DNA of 38,676 bases, taken from the NCBI RefSeq assembly GCF_049059935.1, contig NZ_JBMGQR010000037.1:1-38676 (forward strand). Reading direction: 5' to 3'. Of the stretch, positions 16,852-25,484 are shown in pieces. Numbering within the stretch: the first letter of the stretch is position 1; each line of letters opens with the position of its first letter. Made by a program: the position numbers and the translations under genes. The notes under the pieces were generated by a model that worked only from the letters and a program-made list of their open reading frames with translations, searched no databases and was not told where the DNA came from. The DNA comes from JAURVT01 sp049059935. Its GTDB lineage: Bacteria; Actinomycetota; Actinomycetes; Propionibacteriales; Nocardioidaceae.

Positions 16852-18549
16852 TCAACCGATCTCACGGGTGTTGGTGAGCGTGGCCTTGAGGCGGCTGGGA
16901 TCGGCGTTCCACTTCTGCGCGGTCGAGCCGTCGCACGCGGCGGTGACCACCTTGTAGTACTGGCCGTCGTGGAGGTCGGAGTTGTTGCCGGGCCCCAGGC
17001 AGCGTCCGGCCGAGTCCTTGATCGTGTACCGCTCGCCGTAGGCCAGCTCGTTGGCCGTGGCCGGTGAGTCGTTGGACGCGTAGCGCTGGTTGAGCGTCCA
17101 GTAGAAGGCGTCGGCGGTCGGGTTGGTGACGCAGGACTCGAGCTTGGGGTACCCGCCGAGCGTCAGCGGGCTGCGCAGGCAGTACCGGGTGCCGCCGGTC
17201 GTGAACGTGATCAGGCGCCGGGTGGACGGTCCCTGCACGAGCGCGGGCGAGGGCACCGGCTTCTGGTTCCACGACACCTTGGACGAGTTGGGGTTCTGCT
17301 TGCAGCTGTAGAGGATCGTGTAGGTCGCGTTGACGTTGTTGCCCGTGACGTCGATGCAGGTGGCGAATTGCGCGTAGTTGACGATCTGGTTGTTGCCGGC
17401 GCCGGCGGCCCCGGCCCCGGCGGTGGGTGAGGGCACCCAGGTCTGACGCGCGTCGGTGGTGCCGCCTGTGCACGACTGCAGCAGGAGCGCCTGGCCGGCC
17501 CGCTGGGTCGCCGCGTCGATGCAGAAGCCGTCGACGTCGCTCTGGTTGGCCAGCGCACCTCGCAGGTGACCGTTGTCGTCGATGCTCCACTGCTGGTTGT
17601 AGTCCGAGATCCGGCAGGTGCGGTCCGGGTTCTTGAGCTTGAAGCTCGCCGGCGTCTCGCCCGCCGGGCACACGAAGGTCTGGGTGGAGTCGCTCGGGGT
17701 CTCGTCGGCCACCGAGCACCGCTGGAGGGTGATCGGACGGTTGGCGACGTGCGTGGCGGGGTTGGTGTCCAGGCACAGGCCCGGGGTGGGCGGGTTCGAC
17801 GTCGACACCAGCTCGATCGACAGGTCGCTGCGGTAGCTGAACACCTGCTGGTCCGCGGCCGGGTTCGAGGTGCTGCAGACCTGCAGCGTCACCGCGGTGC
17901 CGACGGCGGGCGCGGCGCCGGCGTCCATGCAGTAGGCGGTGCTCCCCGAGGGGAAGATCCGGAACTGGCCGCCGCTGATGGTGACGTCGTTGGTCTGGAA
18001 GACGTAGGTGGTCTCCAGGGTGCGGCCCTTGGAGGCGCCGCTCCCCGTGCGCGAGGTGTCGCGCCCCTCCGAGGTGATCAGGGCGTAGCGGGGCGCCCGG
18101 CTGTTGCTGGCCGCGTCGTAGGTGCCGTAGGCGTCCGAGCACGTCATCCGCGAGCTGTTGCGCGTCGCGGTGGTGAGCTGCGACGGGTTGGACCGGTAGT
18201 ACTCCACCGACACCTTGAACTGCTGCACGCCGTTCGCGCTGGCGTCGGTCCATGCCGGCGTGGTGAAGCACGGCAGCTTGCCGGCGTCGCCGACCGAGGA
18301 GTCGTCGGACTTGACCGCCCCGCGGATCCGCGCGAGCGCGTAGTCGAGGCCGGACTGCGAGGCGTCGAGCGAGCGGATGCGCGACTCGTCGAAGCGGCTG
18401 GTGCGGGCCTGGCTCACGACGGTGGTCAGCAGCACCGCACCGAGCGCGACGCTGAGGATCATCACGAGCATGAGGAACGGCAGCGAGCCCCGCTCCCGGT
18501 CCTCGCCCGAGAGCCGGTCGCGCAGCGCCGACGCGGTCCAGCCGATCAT
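16852..18549 (-). CDS. PilX/GspK-like minor pilin with ricin-B-type lectin repeats
   Basis: This 565-residue protein has a prepilin-like N-terminus RERG|SLPFLML (cleavage after G21) and a hydrophobic helix to about residue 46. Position +5 is not Glu, as in GspK-type tip subunits. After a pilin-like region (about 50-190) come about six repeats with Cys, an L..C strand and a QxW-like end (QTW, QKW, YW), to residue about 550. This matches two ricin-type beta-trefoils, a sugar-binding fold. Start ATG overlaps the preceding stop (ATGA). I infer a lectin at the pilus tip. Fold is fairly sure; ligand unknown. Confidence 0.78.
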   Translation of the reverse strand: MIGWTASALRDRLSGEDRERGSLPFLMLVMILSVALGAVLLTTVVSQARTSRFDESRIRSLDASQSGLDYALARIRGAVKSDDSSVGDAGKLPCFTTPAWTDASANGVQQFKVSVEYYRSNPSQLTTATRNSSRMTCSDAYGTYDAASNSRAPRYALITSEGRDTSRTGSGASKGRTLETTYVFQTNDVTISGGQFRIFPSGSTAYCMDAGAAPAVGTAVTLQVCSTSNPAADQQVFSYRSDLSIELVSTSNPPTPGLCLDTNPATHVANRPITLQRCSVADETPSDSTQTFVCPAGETPASFKLKNPDRTCRISDYNQQWSIDDNGHLRGALANQSDVDGFCIDAATQRAGQALLLQSCTGGTTDARQTWVPSPTAGAGAAGAGNNQIVNYAQFATCIDVTGNNVNATYTILYSCKQNPNSSKVSWNQKPVPSPALVQGPSTRRLITFTTGGTRYCLRSPLTLGGYPKLESCVTNPTADAFYWTLNQRYASNDSPATANELAYGERYTIKDSAGRCLGPGNNSDLHDGQYYKVVTAACDGSTAQKWNADPSRLKATLTNTREIG

Positions 18550-19214
18550 GTGGCGTCCTTCAACGAGGCCTGGGTGCAGACCGTGGCGGGGTTGGTGTCC
18601 TGTGTGCTGTTGAGCGCGGTGAAGGTGGTCAGCGTGCGGTGCGAGGAGGCACTGCTGCCCGATCCGCTTCGCGTCACGGCCAGCACCGTGAGCCGCTGGT
18701 ACTGGGCCGCCGCGGCGGCGCTGGACGCGGGGAACCGGAACGGGCGGTCGTCCGAGCCCTCGGCCACGGAGCCGTTCGTGACCTTCGACGCCAGCACCCT
18801 CCAGGCGCTCGCGCTCCCGTTCAGGGAGCCGTCGGAGGCGACCGCCCAGGTCCGCACCTGGAGCCTCCCGTCGAGCGACACCCTCAGCTGGGTGCACTTG
18901 TCCGTGCTCGTCCCGTCGCCCTGCTCGCGGCTGCTCAGCTCGACGTGCCAGATGCCCGTGCTGGGGGTGCGGGTGGGGGTCGAGATCCCCGTCGCGTACC
19001 GCACCGTCCGGTCCAGGTTGAGGAAGCCGGTGTTCCCCTGGTCGACGGCGTCGGAGATCGACTGCACCTTCGTGCTCGCCTGCGTCATCATCACGGTCAC
19101 CGTGGTGAAGATGCCCATGAAGACCGTCAGCAGCGCCATGGCCACGATCAGCTCCATGAGCGTGGTGCCGGCGTCGTCGCGCAGGTCGATCCGTCGGTTC
19201 CGGTGGGTCGTCAT
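18546..19214 (-). CDS. PilW-like minor pilin
   Basis: This 222-residue type IV prepilin has a short basic leader and the cleavage motif DDAG|TTLMELIVAMALL (after G16, Glu5 at E21), followed by the standard hydrophobic helix. The rest is a Ser/Thr-rich globular domain with two Cys (CTQ and VCTQ), which may form a disulfide. Minor pilins of this kind form a priming complex at the tip that starts pilus assembly. It overlaps both neighbours (TGATG upstream, ATGA downstream), showing tight coupling with the two adhesin-like minor pilins. Confidence 0.85.
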   Translation of the reverse strand: MTTHRNRRIDLRDDAGTTLMELIVAMALLTVFMGIFTTVTVMMTQASTKVQSISDAVDQGNTGFLNLDRTVRYATGISTPTRTPSTGIWHVELSSREQGDGTSTDKCTQLRVSLDGRLQVRTWAVASDGSLNGSASAWRVLASKVTNGSVAEGSDDRPFRFPASSAAAAAQYQRLTVLAVTRSGSGSSASSHRTLTTFTALNSTQDTNPATVCTQASLKDAT

Positions 19215-21457
19215 CACGTCACCGTGAAGGACCAGTTGGTGGTGACCGAGGCGCCGAACGAGTCCGTCACGGTCACCACGACCGTCCAGGTTCCCCGCTG
19301 GGTGCCGGCACCGGAGACCGTGGTCCCGCTGAGCGTGAAGCCGGGCGGCAGGTTGTCGACGTCGTAGCTGTACGGCGTGGTGCCACCGGTGGTGTAGGGC
19401 GACGTCGCGAGGTTGCGCTGGCCGCTCGAGCCCCGGGCGATCGAGGAGCTCGGCATCGACAGCGCCAGGTTCGACACGTACCAGGTGAACGCGGCCGAGG
19501 CGGTCTGGCCCGAGGCGTCGGTGACCGTGATCCGGGTCGACGAGCGCGTCGTGGTGGTCCCGGTCGTGCCGGTGACGACGCCGGTCGAGGCGTTGATGGA
19601 CAGTCCGCTCGGGAGCCCCGTGGCGCTGTAGGTGTACGGGCTGGTGCCACCGCTGAAGGTACCGGCGAACCCGACGTTCACGGCCGTGCTGCGCGAGGTG
19701 GTGCGGTCGTCGAGGGCCGCCGCGGTGGGCGCGTTGTTGATGGTCCACGAGAAGGCCGCGCTCGTCCCGGTGCCGCCGGCGGCGTCGGTCGCGGTGACCC
19801 GGACCGTCGTGCTCACGGCGTTCGACGCGACGTTGCCCGAGATGCGGCCGGTCGAGGAGTCGATGCTCAGCCCGCTCGGCAGGCCACTGGCGGTGTACGT
19901 GCAGGGACCGTTGCCGCACGTCGAGCTGATGGACAGGCTGACCGTGCCGCCCTTGGTGGTGGTCTGGGTGCCGGGTGCGGTGACGATGGGCGCGGGCACG
20001 ACGTTGAGCGTGAAGGTGGTGGTGCCGGTCTTGCGGGAGACCGTGTCGGTCACCGTCACCGTGACCGACGAGGAGCCCGTGGCCGTCGGCGTGCCGCTGA
20101 TGCGACCGGTCGACGCGTTGACCGACAGCCCGTTCGGCAGGGCGGTGGCTGCGTAGGAGTAGGAGCCCGAACCCCCGGTCGCCGCCAGCTGCACGACCTC
20201 GGGGCGGCCGACGGTGGCGACCTGGGTGCCCGGGTTGGTCGCGACGACCGGCGGGTAGTCCACCGTCCAGGTGAAGCCGACCGTCGCGGTGCGCGACGCC
20301 GAGTCGGTGACCGTCAGGGTGACGTTGGAGACGCCGACGGTCGTCGGGGACCCGGTGATCCTGCCGGTGGAGGCGTCGAGCGAGAGTCCCGCCGGCAGCG
20401 TCCTGCCCGGGTCGGTGTAGCTGTAGCCCGATCCGCTGCCGCCCGTGGCCGTGACGGTCACGTTGACCGCCTGTCGCACCGCGCCGCTCTGGTCGTCCAC
20501 GTCGGCGAAGGCCAGGCGGGGCCCCACGGTCCACTTGATCTGGGCGTCGGCCTTGCGCAGGAACGCGTCCGTCACCGTGACGGTCGAGGTGTTCGACGTC
20601 GGCGAGCCGGCGACGGTGCCGCTGATCAGGCCGGCCGGCGACAGCGAGAGCCCGTTGGGCAGGGAGCCTGCGGTGAGCGCCCACGTGAAGGGCGCGGCGC
20701 CCTTGCCGTCCTGGACGAGCAGCTGCAGTGAGACCGCGTCGTCGACGACGACGCTCTGGTCGCCCGGGTCGGCCACGACCGGGGCGGCCGGCAGCTTCTG
20801 GTTGAGGTCGAACGTGGGGTTGGCGTGGGTGTCGATGAGTGACGAGCTCACGAACGCGCACCCGACAGACGGGCAGCCGCGGTCGGACCACAGCACCGCC
20901 ACGACCGCGCGCAGGGTGTTCGTGCCGCTGGCGGCGCCGCAGGCACGCTGCGTGGTGCCGTCCGCGTTCGTGGTGACGGGCGCGGTGCTCTGGCACTCCA
21001 GGTACTTCTCGACCCGGAAGGTGGTGCCGGACGCCGCCTGGTCCACCGCGGTCGTCGGGACAGGGACCCCGGACGCGGACGCGTCGTTGTAGGCGCGTGT
21101 GCCGGCGGCGGTGCCGAGGAAGGGACGGATCTTCGGGACGGCGTCGAGCCGGTCCCGCTGGGTGTTGACGTCCGCGAGCCTGCGTCCCTTGAGCAGGTCG
21201 CTCGAGTCGAGCGAGCGCAGGTCGGACATCGCCGACGTGGCCACCTGCGCCGCCGACGTGGCAGAGCGCTGGTGCGCCGAGATCATGATGCCGTTGGCGT
21301 ACTCGGCCCCGACGGCCGCCATGATCACGGTGATGAGCGTCAGGGCGACCATGACCTCCATCAGCATGAACCCACCGTCGTCGCCCCCACGGCCCACGCG
21401 CTCGCGCGCCGAGCGCACGAGGCGCCGGAGCGGAGGAAGCGGGGCGGGGGTCGACAT
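19214..21457 (-). CDS. PilV-like minor pilin fused to He_PIG-like Ig repeats
   Basis: This 747-residue protein has a prepilin motif GDDGG|FMLMEVMVALT (cleavage after G29, E34 at +5) and a pilin domain with two Cys pairs (to about residue 220). A string of about six immunoglobulin-like putative-Ig repeats runs from about 227 to the end. Each carries the signature LPxGLS followed by TGxIsGT-like turns, as in LPAGLSLDASTGRITGS and LPSGLSIDSSTGRISGN. He_PIG repeats are known from surface adhesins. The length is several times that of ordinary minor pilins. I infer a stalk-like adhesive extension at the pilus tip. It starts the three-gene minor pilin block. Confidence 0.82.
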   Translation of the reverse strand: MSTPAPLPPLRRLVRSARERVGRGGDDGGFMLMEVMVALTLITVIMAAVGAEYANGIMISAHQRSATSAAQVATSAMSDLRSLDSSDLLKGRRLADVNTQRDRLDAVPKIRPFLGTAAGTRAYNDASASGVPVPTTAVDQAASGTTFRVEKYLECQSTAPVTTNADGTTQRACGAASGTNTLRAVVAVLWSDRGCPSVGCAFVSSSLIDTHANPTFDLNQKLPAAPVVADPGDQSVVVDDAVSLQLLVQDGKGAAPFTWALTAGSLPNGLSLSPAGLISGTVAGSPTSNTSTVTVTDAFLRKADAQIKWTVGPRLAFADVDDQSGAVRQAVNVTVTATGGSGSGYSYTDPGRTLPAGLSLDASTGRITGSPTTVGVSNVTLTVTDSASRTATVGFTWTVDYPPVVATNPGTQVATVGRPEVVQLAATGGSGSYSYAATALPNGLSVNASTGRISGTPTATGSSSVTVTVTDTVSRKTGTTTFTLNVVPAPIVTAPGTQTTTKGGTVSLSISSTCGNGPCTYTASGLPSGLSIDSSTGRISGNVASNAVSTTVRVTATDAAGGTGTSAAFSWTINNAPTAAALDDRTTSRSTAVNVGFAGTFSGGTSPYTYSATGLPSGLSINASTGVVTGTTGTTTTRSSTRITVTDASGQTASAAFTWYVSNLALSMPSSSIARGSSGQRNLATSPYTTGGTTPYSYDVDNLPPGFTLSGTTVSGAGTQRGTWTVVVTVTDSFGASVTTNWSFTVT

Positions 21458-21488
21458 CGTGGATCCGTTCGGTGGAGGGTGACGACGG

Positions 21489-22100
21489 TCAGGCGGCGGG
21501 AGCGGAGAAGATCGTGACCTGCGTGGTCATCACCGTGTCCACGTCCACGGAGGCGACCTTGGAGCCCCCGTCGACGCTGAGCTGGGTGGAGCCCACGAGC
21601 ACGCGGCGCGCACCGTCCTGCAGCGACTTGACGAAGGCGGTCTGCTCGACGAGCGACCCGCTCGAGGTGAGCGAGACGGTGATGGCCTGCTGTCCCGTGG
21701 CGGCGGCGGCCGAGCCGTCGGCCGGCTGCTCGGCGCCCTGGACCGCCCCGGTGGGCGGACTGATGGTGACGTCGTCCAGCTCGACGCCCGCGCTCTCGGC
21801 CGCCTGCGTGAGCTGGCGGGTGAAGCCCGGGAGCGCCGTGGTCGACGGCAGGCCGTCCTGAGCCGCGGCGAGGTCGGCCTGGAGCACGTTGATCTGCTCG
21901 TTGTCCTGGGCCAGCTTGGTGATCTTGGCCTGGAGCGTCGTGTTCTGCACCTGCGCGTCGGCGCGGTCGATGGCGTGCTGGTCGGCCGCGGCGAGCTGCG
22001 GGCCGGCGGCGAGGAACCAGGTGGCGACGAGGAGCAGCAGCGCGATCGCCGCGGTGCCACCGATGACGACGCGACGGTCGTCGAGGAACGAGGTGTTCAC
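21489..22100 (-). CDS. pilO: PilO-like pilus alignment protein
   Basis: This 203-residue bitopic membrane protein has one N-terminal transmembrane helix (residues about 12-32), a coiled-coil stretch (about 38-80) and a ferredoxin-like outer domain. It corresponds to PilO, which pairs with PilN to couple the cytoplasmic PilM to the growing pilus. Identification rests on order (pilM-pilN-pilO), topology and weak similarity; PilO proteins diverge strongly. The start is GTG at 22100, overlapping the pilN stop (GTGA). Confidence 0.78.
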   Translation of the reverse strand: MNTSFLDDRRVVIGGTAAIALLLLVATWFLAAGPQLAAADQHAIDRADAQVQNTTLQAKITKLAQDNEQINVLQADLAAAQDGLPSTTALPGFTRQLTQAAESAGVELDDVTISPPTGAVQGAEQPADGSAAAATGQQAITVSLTSSGSLVEQTAFVKSLQDGARRVLVGSTQLSVDGGSKVASVDVDTVMTTQVTIFSAPAA

Positions 22101-22825
22101 TGGGAGCCTCCGTCGGCCTGCTTGGTCTGGTCGTAGCGGTGGGTGTGCAGGTCCTTGGTGAGGCTGAGGGTCACCGACCAGGTGGCGTTGCCGGCCTCGC
22201 CCGCCGCGTTGGTCGCCGGCAGGACGTCGGCGACACCGTCGAGCTTCTCGAGCCTCGTCACGTAGGTGGCGAGGTCCGACAGCTGCTGGGACGTGCCGGC
22301 GAGCGTCGCCGTGCCGATCGAGTCGGTGACCCCGGCCGCGTCCGGGGCCGCGCCAGCCGGCGCGGCAGCGGCACCCGGAGCCGCGCCGCCGGCGGCGCTC
22401 GTCAGGGAGATGTTCATCGAGGTCAGGGACATCGAGCCCGGCAGGGCCGTGCGCAGCCTGGTGAGCAGCTGTGCGGCGTCGACGTCGGTGGTCATCAGCT
22501 GGGCGATCTGGGCGTCCAACGCCCTGGTGTCGGCCTGCACCTTGACCACGTCGCGGTACTGACCCTGCTGGGCCAGGAGCGAGGTCGTCTCGGCCTGGGC
22601 GGTCTCCAGCTCGTCGGCGGCGGACCGCGCCTTCAGCGAGGCGACGGCGAAGCCGGCGACGCAGAGCAGGAGGACGAGGGCGAGGCCGGCGACGGCGAGC
22701 TTGCGCAGCGCGCGCACCCGGCGGCGCTCGACGACCTCCCGTGGTGTGAGGTCGGCGGCGATGCCCCAGCCGGGCATGCTGCTCCAGATCTGGCGCTCGA
22801 CGTCGTCGCTGATCGTGGCGGTCAT
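22097..22825 (-). CDS. pilN: PilN-like pilus alignment protein
   Basis: This 242-residue protein has a cytoplasmic N-terminal segment (IWSSMPGWGIAADLTP, residues about 12-28, probably the PilM-binding peptide) and one transmembrane helix (about 44-64). A coiled coil (about 65-100) and an outer domain with an Ala/Pro-rich insertion (AAPGAAAAPAGAAPDAAG) follow. Position between pilM and pilO supports the assignment. ATG at 22825 overlaps the pilM stop (ATGA). In monoderms no PilP or PilQ is needed and none is present here. Confidence 0.82.
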   Translation of the reverse strand: MTATISDDVERQIWSSMPGWGIAADLTPREVVERRRVRALRKLAVAGLALVLLLCVAGFAVASLKARSAADELETAQAETTSLLAQQGQYRDVVKVQADTRALDAQIAQLMTTDVDAAQLLTRLRTALPGSMSLTSMNISLTSAAGGAAPGAAAAPAGAAPDAAGVTDSIGTATLAGTSQQLSDLATYVTRLEKLDGVADVLPATNAAGEAGNATWSVTLSLTKDLHTHRYDQTKQADGGSQ

Positions 22826-23901
22826 GCTGCGGCTCCCATCGCGAGGCCCACCGAGACGGCGGAGGGCGGGACCATCAGGCCGGCGATCGTGCTCTCGGAG
22901 CGCTCACGGTCGCGAATGTGCTGGAGCGGGTCGACCACGCGTGTCGGCAGCTCGACCTGGTCGCGGATCGGGTCCGCGATGCCGACCAGGCGCGAGCCGC
23001 CGCCGGTGAGCGAGATGCGCTCGATGGGCGAGTCGTCGTGGGTGGACCGGAAGTAGGCGGCCGAGGTGCGGATCTCGGCGATGAGCGGCCGCAGGCCCTC
23101 GAGCAGGGCCCGCGTGACCTCCGCGTGGCCGGACTCCAGACCACCGGCGCACTTGGTCGCCTCGGCCTCGAGGCGCTCGACGCCGAGTCGGTCGGCCAGC
23201 TGCTCGGTCAGCTGCTCGCCGCCGCGGGCGAGCGTGCGGACGAGCTTGGGCACGCCACGGTCGTGGATGACGATCGTGCTGAGGTGCGCACCGAGGTCGA
23301 CCACGGCCTCGACGGCCAGGTGCTGGTCGCCGATCGCGCGCAGCGCGGCGAACGAGGAGAGGTCGACGCGCGCCACGCGCAGCCCGGCGCGCTCGACGGC
23401 CTCGACGGCGGTGAGCACGGGCTCGCGGGGCGTGGCGATGAGCAGACCGTCGACCAGGTCGGAGTCGGGGTGCGGCTCGCCGATCTGGCAGTAGTCGAGG
23501 ACCAGCTCGTCGATGGGGACCGCGATGACCTCCTTGGCCTGGTAGGGCAGCGCCTTGGCGCGGCGGGCCGGGTCGAGGTTGGGCATCTGCAGGTCGCGGA
23601 CGAGCGCCTGCGGGCTGGCGACGCCGACGATCACGGTGCGGCAGTTGAACTTCTGCTCGGCCCACAGCTGCTTGAGCGCCGCGGTGACGACCTCGCCGTC
23701 GTGCACGACACCGTCCTTCACCGCTCCGTGCGGCAGGGCCACCTGGCCGAGCCCCTCGACGGTCACCGACGGGCGGCCGTTCACCGTGCCCGGCGCCAGG
23801 ACCGCCGCGCGGACGGCCGTGGCACCGATGTCGATCCCGATGGCGTGACCGTCGGTGTTGAGCACGTTCTCCCTCTTGAGGGCGAGCTGGCGGTGCTTCA
23901 T
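22822..23901 (-). CDS. pilM: PilM-like actin-fold ATPase of the pilus platform
   Basis: This 359-residue cytoplasmic protein belongs to the actin/FtsA superfamily. The phosphate-1 loop GIDIGATAVRAAVL (about residue 21), the segment VVDLGAHLSTIVIHD and the adenosine motif SLTGGGSRLVG match PilM. It binds nucleotide and the PilN tail and links the pilus motor to the membrane complex. ATG at 23901 has CGGGAG upstream. It is separated from the prepilin peptidase by 12 bases and overlaps pilN. Confidence 0.93.
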   Translation of the reverse strand: MKHRQLALKRENVLNTDGHAIGIDIGATAVRAAVLAPGTVNGRPSVTVEGLGQVALPHGAVKDGVVHDGEVVTAALKQLWAEQKFNCRTVIVGVASPQALVRDLQMPNLDPARRAKALPYQAKEVIAVPIDELVLDYCQIGEPHPDSDLVDGLLIATPREPVLTAVEAVERAGLRVARVDLSSFAALRAIGDQHLAVEAVVDLGAHLSTIVIHDRGVPKLVRTLARGGEQLTEQLADRLGVERLEAEATKCAGGLESGHAEVTRALLEGLRPLIAEIRTSAAYFRSTHDDSPIERISLTGGGSRLVGIADPIRDQVELPTRVVDPLQHIRDRERSESTIAGLMVPPSAVSVGLAMGAAA

Positions 23902-23913
23902 GGCGACTCCCGG

Positions 23914-24705
23914 TCAGGCGATCTGGGTGAGGGTGAGGTAGGCGTCCGAGATCGGGCCGCCGACGAACAGGGCGAGCACCGCCCCGGCGACGAGCGCGGG
24001 CCCGAAGGGCAGCAGCGAACCGCGCCCCGCCCGCCGCACCACGACCAGGACGGCGCCCGCGAGGGTGCCGAGCAGGAACGCGGCGAAGACCCCGACCACG
24101 ACGGACGGGTAGGAGACGTAGCCGAGCACGGCGCCGATGACGACGGCGAGCTTGACGTCGCCGAGCCCCATGCCGCCGGGCTTGGCGAGAGCGAGGGCGA
24201 GGAACAGCAGACCGAGGGCGGCTGCGGCGACCGCGGCGCGGACCAGGGGCTGCACCTCGCCGGTGACGACCGACGCGGCGACGAACCCGGCGGCGACGAG
24301 GCCGAAGGTCGGGTAGACGATCGCGTTCGGCAGGCGCATGACGTCGAGGTCGATCGCGGTGAGGGCGACGCCGGCGGCGACGAAGACCAGGAACGCGGGC
24401 AGGGCGGGCAGCAGGTCGAGGCGGGCGGCGTTCCACGTCACGGCGACGAACAGGACCGCCGTGGCCAGCTCGACGAGCGGGTAGCGGACGCTGATCGGCT
24501 CGGCGCAGTCGGCGCAGCGACCGCGCAGCAGCAGCCAGCCGAGCACGGGCACGTTGTGCCGGGCGCGGATCTGGTGGCCGCAGGCCGGGCAGGCCGATGC
24601 TGGGCTGACGACCGACTCGCCGGCGGGGACCCGGTGGATGACGACGTTGAGGAAGGAGCCCACGGCCAGGCCGAGGAGCGCGGTGAGGACGAACAGGATC
24701 GGCAC
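23914..24705 (-). CDS. pilD: Prepilin peptidase / N-methyltransferase
   Basis: This 263-residue polytopic membrane aspartic protease (A24) cleaves prepilin leaders and usually methylates the new N-terminus. It has the N-terminal methylase-type domain with two Cys pairs (CPACG and CADC, residues about 35-65). The two catalytic Asp sites are TAIDLDVMRLPN and GMGLGDVKL. GTG at 24705 was chosen because AGAGGAG lies 8 bases upstream; an in-frame GTG at 24750 overlaps the hairpin region. Its substrates should be the four prepilins in this operon. Confidence 0.93.
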   Translation of the reverse strand: MPILFVLTALLGLAVGSFLNVVIHRVPAGESVVSPASACPACGHQIRARHNVPVLGWLLLRGRCADCAEPISVRYPLVELATAVLFVAVTWNAARLDLLPALPAFLVFVAAGVALTAIDLDVMRLPNAIVYPTFGLVAAGFVAASVVTGEVQPLVRAAVAAAALGLLFLALALAKPGGMGLGDVKLAVVIGAVLGYVSYPSVVVGVFAAFLLGTLAGAVLVVVRRAGRGSLLPFGPALVAGAVLALFVGGPISDAYLTLTQIA

Positions 24706-24750
24706 GGCCGGGCTCCTCTCTGGGGTGGGGGTGTCAGGTGTTCTCACCAC

Positions 24751-24778
24751 GGGCCGGGGACCGAACGGTCCCCGGCCC
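24751..24778 (-). terminator. Hairpin between the major pilin and the rest of the operon
   Basis: GGGCCGGGGACC GAAC GGTCCCCGGCCC is a perfect 12-base stem with a 4-base loop, 36 bases after the pilin stop. It may partly terminate or protect the transcript, so that pilin is made in excess over pilD-pilM and the minor pilins. Confidence 0.7.
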
Positions 24779-24814
24779 GAGTGGCAGCACCTGCGCTGCG
24801 GTGACTCAGTCCGA

Positions 24815-25261
24815 TCAGCAGGTGGTGCCGGTGGGCGCGGCGGTCAGCGTCTTGACCGAGCCGCCGGCGGTGCTCAGGTAGCAGTAGAAGTTGCCGTTGC
24901 CGCTGGTGGCCTTGGCGTAGATGCGGTAGCCGTCGGTCACGGGCGTGTAGACGATGTCGCCGGTGGCGTCGCTCTTGGTGATCTTGCCGTTGGCGCAGCC
25001 GGTCGGCGTGCCGCCGGTCGTGGCCACCGCAGTCGGGTACGCGGCGTTGTCGGAGTTGCACTGCTCCAGCGTCGAGATCGCGGCGCGGACGTCGGACTGC
25101 GCGGCCTTGTCGTTGGCGCCCTTGCGGTAGTTCAGGTACAGCGGGACGGCGATGGCCATCAGGATGCCGATGATGACGACGACCACGAGGAGCTCGATGA
25201 GGGTGAAGCCACCCTCGCCGTTCTCCTTCTTGCGGCGAAGCTCAGCAAGGCGGTTGATCAT
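24815..25261 (-). CDS. pilA: Major type IV pilin
   Basis: This 148-residue type IVa prepilin has an 18-residue leader ending GEGG, cleaved before FTLIELLVVVVIIGIL (Glu5 at E23). The hydrophobic helix is followed by a globular domain with four Cys (CNSD, GCANG, FYCYL and the C-terminal TTC), consistent with two disulfides or a C-terminal disulfide loop. ATG at 25261 has AGGAGGCTCTC upstream; longer open frame from 25420 is not used. It is the first gene of the second pilus operon, behind a WhiG-type promoter, and is followed by a strong hairpin. Confidence 0.95.
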   Translation of the reverse strand: MINRLAELRRKKENGEGGFTLIELLVVVVIIGILMAIAVPLYLNYRKGANDKAAQSDVRAAISTLEQCNSDNAAYPTAVATTGGTPTGCANGKITKSDATGDIVYTPVTDGYRIYAKATSGNGNFYCYLSTAGGSVKTLTAAPTGTTC

Positions 25262-25325
25262 GAGAGCCTCCTGGGCTCGTCGTGGGCCGGCACTCGTTGC
25301 TGGCCTCTGTGGTGGTGCACAGAGG

Positions 25326-25354
25326 TGATCGGCGGCCGGCTCCCCCACCTGAGG
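25326..25354 (-). promoter_or_regulatory. FliA/WhiG-type promoter of the major pilin operon
   Basis: On the minus strand the sequence is TTCCTCAGGT, then 13 bases, then GCCGATCA (-10 at 25333-25326; TCAG at 25352-25349; 15-base gap). It is identical in both boxes and spacing to the pilB promoter. The FliA/WhiG consensus is TAAA-N15-GCCGATAA. Transcription should begin near 25319, giving a 5' leader of about 58 bases. Confidence 0.8.
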
Positions 25355-25421
25355 AATATGAGGAGAAATTTCCCCGCCAACCTGACGAGGTGCGTCGCGT
25401 CGGCTTGACACCCGACGCACA

Positions 25422-25459
25422 GGTCCGGCCGGGCACCCCGCGGGGTGCCCGGCCGGACC
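25422..25459 (-). terminator. 38-base perfect palindrome ending the pilB-pilT-pilC operon
   Basis: GGTCCGGCCGGGCACCCCG (25422-25440) is followed directly by its exact reverse complement (25441-25459). It lies 25 bases past the pilC stop and upstream of the pilin promoter, so it separates the two pilus transcription units. Confidence 0.8.
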
Positions 25460-25484
25460 GGCGGCGGCTCGTGGCCGCCCTCGC

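Noticed and set aside
18541..18548. GCCGATCA on the plus strand inside the minor pilin overlap
   Set aside because: No TCAG or TAAA 15 bases upstream and no plus-strand gene follows; it is the start region of the PilX-like gene.
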